Shown here: positions 1 through 6,338 of the stretch, one piece after another
Position numbering within the stretch: the stretch's first letter is position 1
Layout: each line of letters begins with the position of its first letter
The notes under the pieces: model-generated
Told to the model about the DNA's origin: nothing
What the model saw: only the letters and a program-made list of their open reading frames with translations
Database searches by the model: none
Origin: an uncultured Campylobacter sp.
GTDB taxonomy: Bacteria > Campylobacterota > Campylobacteria > Campylobacterales > Campylobacteraceae
Length of the DNA stretch: 11,268 bases
Assembly (NCBI RefSeq): GCF_938030685.1
Contig: NZ_CALHHX010000049.1
Coordinates: 1 to 11,268, forward strand
Direction of reading: 5' to 3'
Program-made: the position numbers and the translations under genes

Positions 1-722
1 CGGACAGCTTCGGCTCGCGCCCGACGCTGCTCATCGCCACGCCGCTAACGATCGCCGGCGAAAAGCTCGCGCGCCTCGTGGGGCGGCTGGAGTGCGAGAC
101 GTGGAGCTTGCCGCTGCCCCGCCTCGTGGAGTTTGCGCAGGATTTGGAGTTTGATTCGCCTGCGGTTCGGACGTATTTACAGGGGGAGCTAGCTAAATTT
201 GAGCTTGAGCGCCTCGGTTCGCTCGTGCTTGGTTGCACGCATTTTAACTATTTCAAGGACGTTTTGCACGAAATTTTGCCGCCTCACGTGCGTATCATCG
301 ACGGTATCGACGGCACGCTAAACCGCCTTGCAAGCGAGCTGGGCGGAGGGCTGAAGCTCGCACATGGCGAGGATTTGCCCTCGCGGGCGACTAAATTTGA
401 CGCGGACGGCGGCGTAAAATTTAATACGAATTCATCGGCGCAAGTCAGCAAATTTGACGCTGAAGGACGAGACGCGGACGGCGGACAGAGCGTAAAAGGC
501 AAGAGCAAGCAGGGCGCGGAAGGGCGCGGCGAGGGCGAGCAAGGCAAGGAAGGTGGCGACGAGCAGGGTGCAGAAAGATGCGACGAGAGCGGCGGCAAAA
601 TTTACTATCCAAACGGCAACAGCGTGCAGTATTTTTACTCGGGCAGGGCGCTAAATGCGGCGCAGCTGCGCAAGGTGGAACTGTTTTTAAAGCGGCTCGA
701 TGCGATGCGAGGGATCGGCTAG
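1..722 (+). CDS. murI: Glutamate racemase, C-terminal part (5' end outside window)
   Basis: Glutamate racemase interconverts L- and D-glutamate in the cytoplasm for peptidoglycan synthesis. The frame is open from base 3 to TAG at 720-722 (239 codons). It enters with a TLLIATPLTIAGEKLARL segment resembling the ATPLTLREEKF region of the Firmicutes-like MurI branch. The second catalytic Cys lies in LVLGCTHFNYF (Cys codon 234-236), followed by the DGxDGTxxRLA segment (about 294-330) near the end of the fold. The first catalytic Cys is left of the window. A GTG at 78 is in frame but falls inside the conserved fold, so it is not the start. Between that segment and the C-terminal helix (QYFYSGR...QLRKVELFLKRLD) sits a Gly/Glu/Lys/Asp-rich insert of about 73 residues (378-596) that I do not expect in the family. 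Racemase identity is likely; the effect of the insert is unknown. No convincing terminator follows. Confidence 0.82.
   Translation, partial: DSFGSRPTLLIATPLTIAGEKLARLVGRLECETWSLPLPRLVEFAQDLEFDSPAVRTYLQGELAKFELERLGSLVLGCTHFNYFKDVLHEILPPHVRIIDGIDGTLNRLASELGGGLKLAHGEDLPSRATKFDADGGVKFNTNSSAQVSKFDAEGRDADGGQSVKGKSKQGAEGRGEGEQGKEGGDEQGAERCDESGGKIYYPNGNSVQYFYSGRALNAAQLRKVELFLKRLDAMRGIG
393..484 (+). repeat. Direct repeats inside the murI insert
   Basis: AAATTTGACGC occurs at 393-403 and 450-460, 57 bp apart. GACGCGGACGGCGG occurs at 399-412 and 471-484, 72 bp apart. Both offsets are multiples of three, so the frame is kept, giving TKFDADGG and SKFDAEG-type peptide repeats. The words resemble the AAATTT-rich intergenic DNA downstream, suggesting that this in-frame stretch grew from the same kind of sequence. 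Confidence 0.7.
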
Positions 723-1557
723 GCAGCGTGCCCGTGCGCCGCAGCGCGGATTGAAATTTTATCGCATCGCAGATCGCACCACGCAAATTAAAATTCTAGC
801 GCATCGCAGATCGTGCTGTGAAAGTTAAAATTTTGATGCGCTATAAATCGCAGCGCAAACTCAAAATTTCGTCGTTTCGTAAATCGCGTCACATAGACTA
901 AAATCTCAGCGCGCTAAAATTTAACTCGGCTTGATGATTTAGAAGCGGCTTCGCAACGGCGCGCGAGCAATGGCGCTTAGTCGTCGTCCAGCGCGCGAAA
1001 GTTAAAATTTTACGGGGCAAATGCTGCCTTCCGCTGTCCGGCACGTAAATTTAAAATTTAACGCACAACGCCGCCGTCTGCCTTGAAACCGCATAGCGCA
1101 AGCCAAGCGCCGCCGTTGCCACTAATTCTTTGAATTTCATAGCGCGAGCCGAGATCGCTGTTTGCAGGAGTAACCTCGCGCCGCACGAATTATCGCTGCG
1201 GATTTGAAATTTTAAATTTAGACTAGAGAGCGGATAAAGTGCGCGCGCGAGGTTAAATTTAATGCGCCGCGCAAACCGTCGCCGAGAAAATTTGACTAGC
1301 GGCATGTGAGATCGTGAAATTTAGGATGCCGCACTGCGAAATTTCACCGCCGCCGAGAGAAATTTAGGCAAGGTGCACGGCGTAAATTTTAAAATGATTA
1401 AATTTTAAGGCGCCGCGAAGCCCGCAAGTCTTTTCTGTGGTAGCCAAAAGCTTGTAGGCTTTAAAATTTGAAATTCCAAAATCTGTAAAGCAAGATTTCG
1501 CGCCGTATCGTTTCGAGGGCGAGATTTATATTGTAAAATTCGGCGCCGAAGAGGGTA
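723..1557. other. Long stretch without a convincing gene
   Basis: I see no gene here. The DNA is a patchwork of GC-rich words (GCGC, CGCCG) and roughly 18 AAATTT/TAAAATTTT-type words. The one frame of moderate length (minus strand, 1051-1305) translates to KF-rich peptide with no ribosome-binding site and no fold signature, which is what this repetitive DNA gives by chance. A perfect 12-bp palindrome TTCGGCGCCGAA lies at 1539-1550. Confidence 0.6.
751..898. repeat. Degenerate tandem repeat, about 37-bp unit, four copies
   Basis: Four successive units start at 751, 787, 824 and 861 (36, 37, 37 and 38 bp). Each opens with TnAAAATTT (or TTGAAATTTT), continues with a GCG/TCGCATCG-type block, then a variant of AGATCGC or AAATCGC, and ends in an A-rich CGCAAA/TGAAA tail. 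Units 1 and 2 share CGCATCGCAGATCG exactly. A weaker fifth start is at 899. The array begins about 30 bp after the murI stop. The low identity between units 1 and 4 suggests an old, decaying array. Confidence 0.55.
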
Positions 1558-1590
1558 AATTCACTCTGCGCCGAAGGCATAGAGTGAATT
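1558..1590. other. Strong hairpin (inverted repeat)
   Basis: AATTCACTCT (1558-1567) pairs perfectly with AGAGTGAATT (1581-1590). The interior GCGCCGAAGGCAT can add a GCC/GGC mini-stem with a GAA loop. Neither strand has a clear T-run after it, so it is not a canonical intrinsic terminator. GCGCCGAAG also occurs just upstream at 1543-1551, next to the palindrome TTCGGCGCCGAA. Confidence 0.6.
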
Positions 1591-1620
1591 AAAATGAATT
1601 TAAGTGTGTGAGATAAGAGA

Positions 1621-1649
1621 AATTTTAATATTTAAATAATATTAAAATT
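1621..1649. repeat. Perfect 12-bp AT-only inverted repeat
   Basis: AATTTTAATATT (1621-1632) and AATATTAAAATT (1638-1649) are exact reverse complements around TAAAT. The element lies 29 bp beyond the stop codon of the minus-strand lipoprotein gene. It could act as a weak bidirectional 3' hairpin or as an AT-rich protein-binding site. No GC pairs stabilise it, so terminator function is doubtful. Confidence 0.55.
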
Positions 1650-1678
1650 AACATGTTTATCGCAAGCCTATGGTTTTT

Positions 1679-2077
1679 TTACTTCTGCCCTCCAGTAAAA
1701 TATTTTTTACGCTCATTAAATCTATATTCTTCTAACCCCTTACTTGCATTTTCACAATTCTTGTGCATTTTGCTTCCTTCTTCTATCTTATCCCAATCAC
1801 AATTCTTTTCTACCTCTTTAGCTTCCTCTATATGCTTTTCATAGTATTCTACCGTCATAACTTTTATATCATTGACCGATTCTTTTGCATTCACGCAATT
1901 TTTATATGAGTTGCTTCCGTCTTTTAAAGTATTGAAATCACACTTCGCTAAAACCTCTTTGGCTTCGTCCAGATGCGCGTCGTAATATTCCTTGGTCTTT
2001 ACCTCGGTATCGTCACCGCAACCTACCAATAAAGCAGCTAACACCCCCCCCCAGAGGAACATTTTGGGATTTTTCAT
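1679..2077 (-). CDS. EexN-like lipoprotein with two tandem modules
   Basis: This is a 132-residue lipoprotein precursor. Residues 1-19 form a Lys-started hydrophobic signal peptide ending in a lipobox (LLVG|C, Cys20), so the mature protein should be lipid-anchored. Two modules follow, each with YYxxHxxEAKEV, a Cys, and NCxNA: Tyr31/Cys46/Cys61 and Tyr78/Cys93/Cys108, all exactly 47 residues apart. The motif matches the EexN family (named after a plasmid entry-exclusion lipoprotein), which usually carries one short module. The function here is unknown and no conjugation genes are near. AAGGAG lies 8 nt before the ATG. The gene contains nine consecutive G at codons 9-12, a slippage-prone tract. 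Its GC content (about one third over the stretches I counted) is clearly lower than that of the antiporter gene upstream, which may indicate transfer. Confidence 0.8.
   Translation of the reverse strand: MKNPKMFLWGGVLAALLVGCGDDTEVKTKEYYDAHLDEAKEVLAKCDFNTLKDGSNSYKNCVNAKESVNDIKVMTVEYYEKHIEEAKEVEKNCDWDKIEEGSKMHKNCENASKGLEEYRFNERKKYFTGGQK
2044..2052 (-). repeat. Poly-G tract (G9) in the lipoprotein signal-peptide codons
   Basis: Nine C on the + strand are nine G in the coding sense, spanning codons Trp9-Gly-Gly-Val12. With eight G the frame reads TGT TAG and stops at once. With ten G it runs into TGA about ten codons later. Only G9 (or multiples of three away) encodes the lipoprotein. Poly-G tracts of this kind drive phase variation in Campylobacter. 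Confidence 0.8.
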
Positions 2078-2106
2078 TTCATTCTCCTTGTTTGAAATTT
2101 ATCGGT

Positions 2107-2112
2107 ATTTTA
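2107..2112 (-). promoter_or_regulatory. Possible -10 element of the EexN-like lipoprotein gene
   Basis: TAAAAT on the minus strand would place the transcript start near 2100 and give a leader of about 23 nt carrying the AAGGAG site. No TG extension is present. Tentative. Confidence 0.3.
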
Positions 2113-2291
2113 CTACCCGTTTACTTTAAAAATTTTAAATTGCGGGCGCACGCGCCGTTTTAACGCGGCTCATTAAAATTCTGCTTTTAAAATTTACTCG
2201 TTCTTTTTGAAATTTCGTTTTAAAATTTTATCCGCGCGACGAAATTTTGCGGAGTGAAATTCCACAGAATAGATTAGAATTCCGCCAGGCA

Positions 2292-2315
2292 GAATTCCGC
2301 ATTGCTGCGGAATTC
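2292..2315. other. Hairpin with tetraloop downstream of the antiporter gene
   Basis: GAATTCCGCA (2292-2301) pairs perfectly with TGCGGAATTC (2306-2315) around a TTGC loop. AGAATTCCGC is also repeated directly at 2276-2285 and 2291-2300. A second palindrome, GCAAATTT-A-AAATTTGC, is at 2327-2343. Both lie just after the minus-strand antiporter stop and could end or stabilise that transcript, but no T-run follows on the minus strand. Confidence 0.45.
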
Positions 2316-2348
2316 AAAATTTAAAAGCAAATTTAAAATTTGCGAGAG

Positions 2349-4043
2349 CTACTCCTCTATCTTTTTGCCTGCAAATCGCACCAGAGCCCACGTAACGGCA
2401 AGCCCCATCGGCAGCGCGATCCAGACGCTAAGTCCTAGCGCTACGGGCAGATATCCCGCCACCACGGCGACCGCGCCGACGGATAGAGCGTAAGGCATCT
2501 GCGTCTTTACGTGCTCGATATGATCGCAGCCCGCACCCATCGACGAAAGGATCGTGGTGTCCGAAATCGGCGAGCAATGATCGCCAAAAATCGCGCCGGT
2601 TAGCACGCCCGAGATGTTTACGATCATATAGGCGTGAAGCGCATCGCCCGAAAGCCCGTAGTGAAGTCCCACGGCGTTTGCCAAAGGTATGGCTAGCGGC
2701 ATTAGAATTCCCATCGTGCCGTAGCTCGTGCCCGTCGAAAAGCTAATGAACGAGCCCAGCACGAAAATCGCTACCGGAAGCAAAAATTTCGGCGTGTTTT
2801 GGCTTAGCATATCGACTAGATAGCGCGACGTGCCGAGCTCTTTGATGACAGAGCTGAGCGACCAAGCAAGCAGCAGGATCACGATCGTGACGATCATCGT
2901 CTTCCACCCTTTAATCCACGTAGAGATCGCCTCTCTGACGTTAAAAATTTTGCGGTAAACGCTCATAAATATAGACACGACCGTGGCAAGAAGCGCCGCT
3001 TGAAAAAGCGCGACCGACGAGTTTGCGTTGCCGAACGTCGCCTGAAGCGTCGTAAAGCTTAGCGGAGCGGCTTTTGCGGCTGCTAGAGCGTCGCCTTGCA
3101 GCTTGCTTAGCCCGCTAAAATAAAAACTTGCAAACGCACCGCAGATTAGCACTATAAGCGGGATGACGGCATTTGAAGCTTGCGGCTTGATCCCCTCTTT
3201 GGGCTCTAGCGTTTTATCTTCGAGCTCGGCGATGTTAGAATTTTTAGAGTGGATTTCGCCGCTCGCCGCGCGCCTTTCGGCAGAGAGCATCGGCCCGAAA
3301 TCCCTGCGCATGAACGCCACGTAAACTACGAAAGCAAGCATAAAAAGATTGTAGAAGCGATACGGCATGGTTTGCACGAAGATCGAGAAGGCGTTTACGT
3401 TTTGCACGCCGATCTGATCATATCCTGCTCTTATCAGAGAGACTTCGAGCCCTACCCAGGTAGAAATTAGCGCGATACCCGCAATCGGTGCGGCGGTGGC
3501 GTCGATGATAAAGGCGAGCTTTTCGCGGCTGACTCTAAATTTATCGGTGATCGGCCTCATGACGGGGCCTACGATCAGTGCGTTTGCGTAGTCGTCGAAA
3601 AATACGAAAAGACCCATAACCCACGTTGAAATTTGCGCCGAAATGCCCGTTTTAGCGCGCTTGCTAATCCAAAGAGCCACGGCTTTCGTGCCGCCCGTCC
3701 TGCTAATCAGCGCGACTACGCCGCCAATACAAAGCACCTGTAAAAGCACGCCCGCGTTGCCTCTGCTAGCTACCGAGCCTACCACGCGCGAGACCAGATC
3801 CGTAAAGGCTCCTACGAGCGCGGAGATCGGATTGTTGCCGACGACTGCAAGCATATAGGTGCCGCTAAAAACGCCGATGAAAAGCGATAAAATCACCTCT
3901 TTGGTGATAAAGGCAAGTGCGATCGCCACGACGGGCGGCACTAGCGTCCAGATGCCGAAAAGCTCGGCATTATGCTGCCTGGTCGCATCATCCACCGCAA
4001 ACGCGGCAACCGATAAAAACATTAGTAATAGAATTTTTTTCAT
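2349..4043 (-). CDS. NhaC-family Na+/H+ antiporter
   Basis: This is a 564-residue polytopic inner membrane protein predicted to exchange Na+ (or an organic anion) for protons. The N-terminus is a cleavable-looking signal (KKILLLMFLSVAAFA, about 1-16), and membrane segments begin near residue 32. Family signatures are clear: FFDDYANALIVGP (148-160), then RPITDKFRVSREKLAFIID (163-181) and DATAAPIA (181-188); STGTSYGTMGILMP (436-449); and GDHCSPISDTTILSS (487-501), the paired Asp/His/Ser-rich half-helices of this antiporter superfamily. A polar stretch at about 250-290 is probably a cytoplasmic loop. The SDR stop lies only 16 nt upstream, so the two genes are probably co-transcribed, with AAGG before the ATG. 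NhaC and the related MleN (malate/lactate) type cannot be separated by eye, hence no symbol. Confidence 0.88.
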   Translation of the reverse strand: MKKILLLMFLSVAAFAVDDATRQHNAELFGIWTLVPPVVAIALAFITKEVILSLFIGVFSGTYMLAVVGNNPISALVGAFTDLVSRVVGSVASRGNAGVLLQVLCIGGVVALISRTGGTKAVALWISKRAKTGISAQISTWVMGLFVFFDDYANALIVGPVMRPITDKFRVSREKLAFIIDATAAPIAGIALISTWVGLEVSLIRAGYDQIGVQNVNAFSIFVQTMPYRFYNLFMLAFVVYVAFMRRDFGPMLSAERRAASGEIHSKNSNIAELEDKTLEPKEGIKPQASNAVIPLIVLICGAFASFYFSGLSKLQGDALAAAKAAPLSFTTLQATFGNANSSVALFQAALLATVVSIFMSVYRKIFNVREAISTWIKGWKTMIVTIVILLLAWSLSSVIKELGTSRYLVDMLSQNTPKFLLPVAIFVLGSFISFSTGTSYGTMGILMPLAIPLANAVGLHYGLSGDALHAYMIVNISGVLTGAIFGDHCSPISDTTILSSMGAGCDHIEHVKTQMPYALSVGAVAVVAGYLPVALGLSVWIALPMGLAVTWALVRFAGKKIEE

Positions 4044-4059
4044 TTTCTCGCCTTAGAAT

Positions 4060-4806
4060 TTAATGCTTTTCGATAAAAAGCCCAGCCCAGCTCTGCTGCG
4101 TCGCCATCGCCTCTACGACGTTGATATTTACGCGGTGCGGCATCGCTAGGCAGCTTAGCACGATCTGCGCAATATCCTCTGGCAGGATCGCATCGACCCC
4201 CTCATACACGGCCGCGGCACGCGTTACATCGCCTTTAAAGCGCACCTCGCTAAACTCGCTCTTGCAGATTCCAGGAGCGATCTCCGTCACGCGAATGCCG
4301 GTGCCGCGCAGGTCGTTGCGAATATTGCGGCTAAACTGCTTGATAAACGCCTTACTCGCGCCGTAAACGTGGCTACCCGGATAGGGCCACGCGCCCGCAG
4401 TCGAGCCGAGATTGAAGATATAGCCGCTTTTGCGCGCGATCATCAGCGGCAGTACCGCCTTGGTCGAATACAGCACGCCTTTGATATTCGTATCGACCAT
4501 CGTCTCCAAATCCTCTACGGGCGTCTGCGCGATCCCCTCAAGCCCGAGCGCGAGCCCTGCATTATTTACGAGCACCTCGACGTCTTTAAAATTTTCAGGT
4601 AGCGCGCTTACAGCATCAAATACCGCAGCTTTATCGCGAATGTCCGCGGCGATAATGTGCGTATTGCCTAGCTCGCCGGCTAGCTTCTGTAGCCGATCTT
4701 TGCGACGCCCAAGCGCAATAATCTTATAGCCCTGCGCGCTAAGCGCCCTGGCGATCGCCTCTCCAAAGCCGCTCGTAGCGCCCGTGATGAATGCCGTGTT
4801 TTTCAT
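4060..4806 (-). CDS. ydfG: YdfG-type SDR dehydrogenase (3-hydroxy acid / malonic semialdehyde)
   Basis: This 248-residue classical short-chain dehydrogenase is collinear with E. coli YdfG, which is also 248 residues; YdfG oxidises serine/3-hydroxy acids and reduces malonic semialdehyde with NADP(H). Visible elements are TGATSGFG (8-15, nucleotide loop), GRRKDRL (33-39, basic residues favouring NADP), NNAGLALG (81-88), Asn107, and the catalytic triad Ser135, Tyr148, Lys152 within LGSTAGAWPYPG...YGASKAF. RFKGD and NINVVEAM...QSWAGL near the C-terminus also match. The start is the ATG at 4806, with AAAGGGG just upstream. An upstream in-frame extension to 4920 has no homology and is rejected. It is the first gene of a probable pair with the antiporter and diverges from the membrane protein gene. 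Confidence 0.9.
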   Translation of the reverse strand: MKNTAFITGATSGFGEAIARALSAQGYKIIALGRRKDRLQKLAGELGNTHIIAADIRDKAAVFDAVSALPENFKDVEVLVNNAGLALGLEGIAQTPVEDLETMVDTNIKGVLYSTKAVLPLMIARKSGYIFNLGSTAGAWPYPGSHVYGASKAFIKQFSRNIRNDLRGTGIRVTEIAPGICKSEFSEVRFKGDVTRAAAVYEGVDAILPEDIAQIVLSCLAMPHRVNINVVEAMATQQSWAGLFIEKH

Positions 4807-4842
4807 ATGATCCCCTTTGCGTAAAATTTTAAATTTAGCGCA

Positions 4843-4848
4843 ATGATA
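4843..4848 (-). promoter_or_regulatory. Possible -10 element of the SDR-antiporter operon
   Basis: TATCAT on the minus strand, preceded by TTGCGT, sits about 37 nt upstream of the SDR ATG and would give a leader of about 30 nt. No supporting -35 is evident. Confidence 0.35.
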
Positions 4849-5017
4849 ACGCAAAACGGATTTAGAATTTATGAAATTTGCTCTTGCGGCGCTGGAGCGG
4901 ATGAAATAATACGAAGGCATTGGCAGGTTCTCTTGCGCATGAGCTCGCGATCGGCAGTGGATTCGGCAAGCGCACGGGCTAAATAAAATTTTGCGCCGTT
5001 CGTTTGTCGCGGTTTGC

Positions 5018-5023
5018 TATAAT
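5018..5023 (+). promoter_or_regulatory. Extended -10 promoter of the membrane protein gene
   Basis: TTTGCTATAAT contains a perfect TATAAT preceded by TG-n, the usual sigma-70 form in Campylobacter. The start site would be near 5030, a leader of about 18 nt with AGGA at 5035-5038. The short distance also supports the ATG at 5048 as the start, since an earlier TTG at 4991 would lie upstream of the promoter. Confidence 0.65.
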
Positions 5024-5047
5024 CACTTAAATTTAGGAAAAAGGCAA

Positions 5048-5743
5048 ATGAACAAATTTATACGATTTATCCTAGTTAGTATCTGTGTTTGCGCCATTTA
5101 TGCGGGTCTGAAATATGCTTTTATGCTCTTTATCACGTGGCTCATGTTTAGTGGGATATATTTTGACGGGCCGGGTGCACTGCTCGGCATACTGCTCACG
5201 TTTTTAAGCTCGTCGGTTATATTTGATTATTATTGTATTGCGCTGGGCTCTCATCTGCTCTTTTTATCGCTACTTAAAGGGCGCGACGTGAAAACGCGGT
5301 GGATTTTACCTTTATTTTTTCTTATAACGCTCGCGTTTTGTAGTTTTTGCGTCTTAATCGGGCACGAAGATTATCAGCGCATAAACGCGCTTTTTGCACT
5401 CTTGCTTATCTCTCCTTTTACGCTCATCGCATACGCCATCGTTACGACCGTAATCCTTGCCAAAAATAAAATTTCGGATTATTATCCGGTCTTAATCGCG
5501 ATAATTTTTGTGCCTATTCATGCCGCCAGCATAGGGATATGGGGATTAGAACGGATATATTTTGGAGTGTTTCTAAACGCGACGATACTGGGGGTTTTTT
5601 ATTTCACGGCGAAAATCGGGCGCGTAAATTTGATCGCACACAGACCTACACCCGACAAAACGCAAAATTCTAAAGACCGCGTTGCCAAAACGATACAAAG
5701 CAGCGCGACATTATTAAACAACGATATTTTGAAGAAGCGCTAA
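5048..5743 (+). CDS. Unrecognised polytopic membrane protein
   Basis: I do not recognise this 231-residue protein. It is very hydrophobic, with about six membrane segments (near residues 7-33, 43-75 as one or two, 84-104, 113-137, 146-165 and 168-187), and ends in a polar, Lys/Asn-rich tail of about 40 residues (RPTPDKTQNSKDR...). Aromatic and Cys residues cluster in the first segments; no motif of a known transporter or enzyme is visible. The start at 5048 is chosen because AGGA and a strong extended -10 lie directly upstream. It is transcribed alone, divergent from the SDR gene. No hairpin-plus-T-run follows; a CCTTTTTTAAG stretch just after the stop is the only candidate end signal. Confidence 0.7.
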   Translation: MNKFIRFILVSICVCAIYAGLKYAFMLFITWLMFSGIYFDGPGALLGILLTFLSSSVIFDYYCIALGSHLLFLSLLKGRDVKTRWILPLFFLITLAFCSFCVLIGHEDYQRINALFALLLISPFTLIAYAIVTTVILAKNKISDYYPVLIAIIFVPIHAASIGIWGLERIYFGVFLNATILGVFYFTAKIGRVNLIAHRPTPDKTQNSKDRVAKTIQSSATLLNNDILKKR

Positions 5744-5765
5744 ATTTTATCCTTTTTTAAGAATT

Positions 5766-6097
5766 CTACATAACGTTTTTGTCGCGCGCTACAAGCTTAT
5801 ATTCTTCCCGATAAATCTGAGCTTTACCGACAAAACCTTCAAAAACTGCGCCGTTTTGCCTCTTGACACATTGACGTCGCTATTTGATCAAATTTAGATC
5901 CAGCGCGATCTCGTCGTTTTTAATCACGCCGATACCCTTATTTAGCGCATTTGAACAATCTGCTTAGCTTCAGCTAGCGAGTACATCGCGAAGATGCCGC
6001 ACTAAAATTTATTCAGCTCAGCGATGCCCTCTTGAGGATACGCCTAAAATATTTTATGCTTACGCTCCGCGCCGCTAAGACGGTAAGGTTTGGTTTA
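5766..6097 (-). pseudogene. Decayed coding frames of unknown origin
   Basis: The 595 bp between 5744 and 6338 hold no intact gene, but two minus-strand frames read like broken protein. One ends at 5766 and gives RREEYKLVARDK-like text (NGAVFEGFVGKAQIYREEYK) with a TAG at 5880-5882, preceded by NKGIGVIKNDEIALDLNL. The other frame (5942-6097) gives AYPQEGIAELNKF and CGIFAMYSLAEAKQ, broken by TAG at 6002-6004 and 6044-6046. The switch between frames falls near 5945-5965. This pattern suggests a frameshifted, stop-ridden remnant. I cannot name the parent family; a Sel1-like repeat protein was considered but is unsupported. From 6098 to 6297 nothing else is supportable. Confidence 0.4.
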
Positions 6098-6297
6098 AAT
6101 AGTAACTACTCCAATAAAATTCCATCTGTCACGCACAAGGTCTTTTGCGTTTTTCGATTTAGAATTTGGGTTGTGAGAATTCCATTCGTCGTTTACGGAT
6201 ACTCAGAATAAATATTGTGGTTATTTTATACGTGCAGAGTAAGATAAAATTTGTAGTTCTAAAGCGTGGCAAAATCAGCACGCCCCGTTTTACAAGC

Positions 6298-6327
6298 GAT
6301 AAAATAAGGCGCGCTGGAATCGGCCTT
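6298..6327 (-). terminator. Weak candidate terminator after the DJ-1 gene
   Basis: On the minus strand AAGGC (6327-6323) and GCCTT (6310-6306) can form a 5-bp stem with a 12-nt loop, followed by ATTTTATC. It is 12 nt past the DJ-1 stop, the right position, but the stem is short. Confidence 0.3.
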
Positions 6328-6338
6328 CACTTGAAATT

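Noticed and set aside
284..786. Two long minus-strand open frames across the end of murI
   Set aside because: They are antisense to the conserved racemase and its GC-rich insert. Their Pro/Ser/Arg-rich products reflect the insert's composition.
751..898. CRISPR array
   Set aside because: Units are contiguous, degenerate and lack conserved repeats with unique spacers; no cas genes are present.
1051..1305. 84-codon minus-strand open frame
   Set aside because: Translates AAATTT-rich intergenic DNA into KF/FK-rich peptide; no ribosome-binding site, no recognisable fold.
4807..4920. N-terminal extension of the SDR protein
   Set aside because: The family starts at the Rossmann strand just after the 4806 ATG, which has its own AAAGGGG; the extension has no homology.
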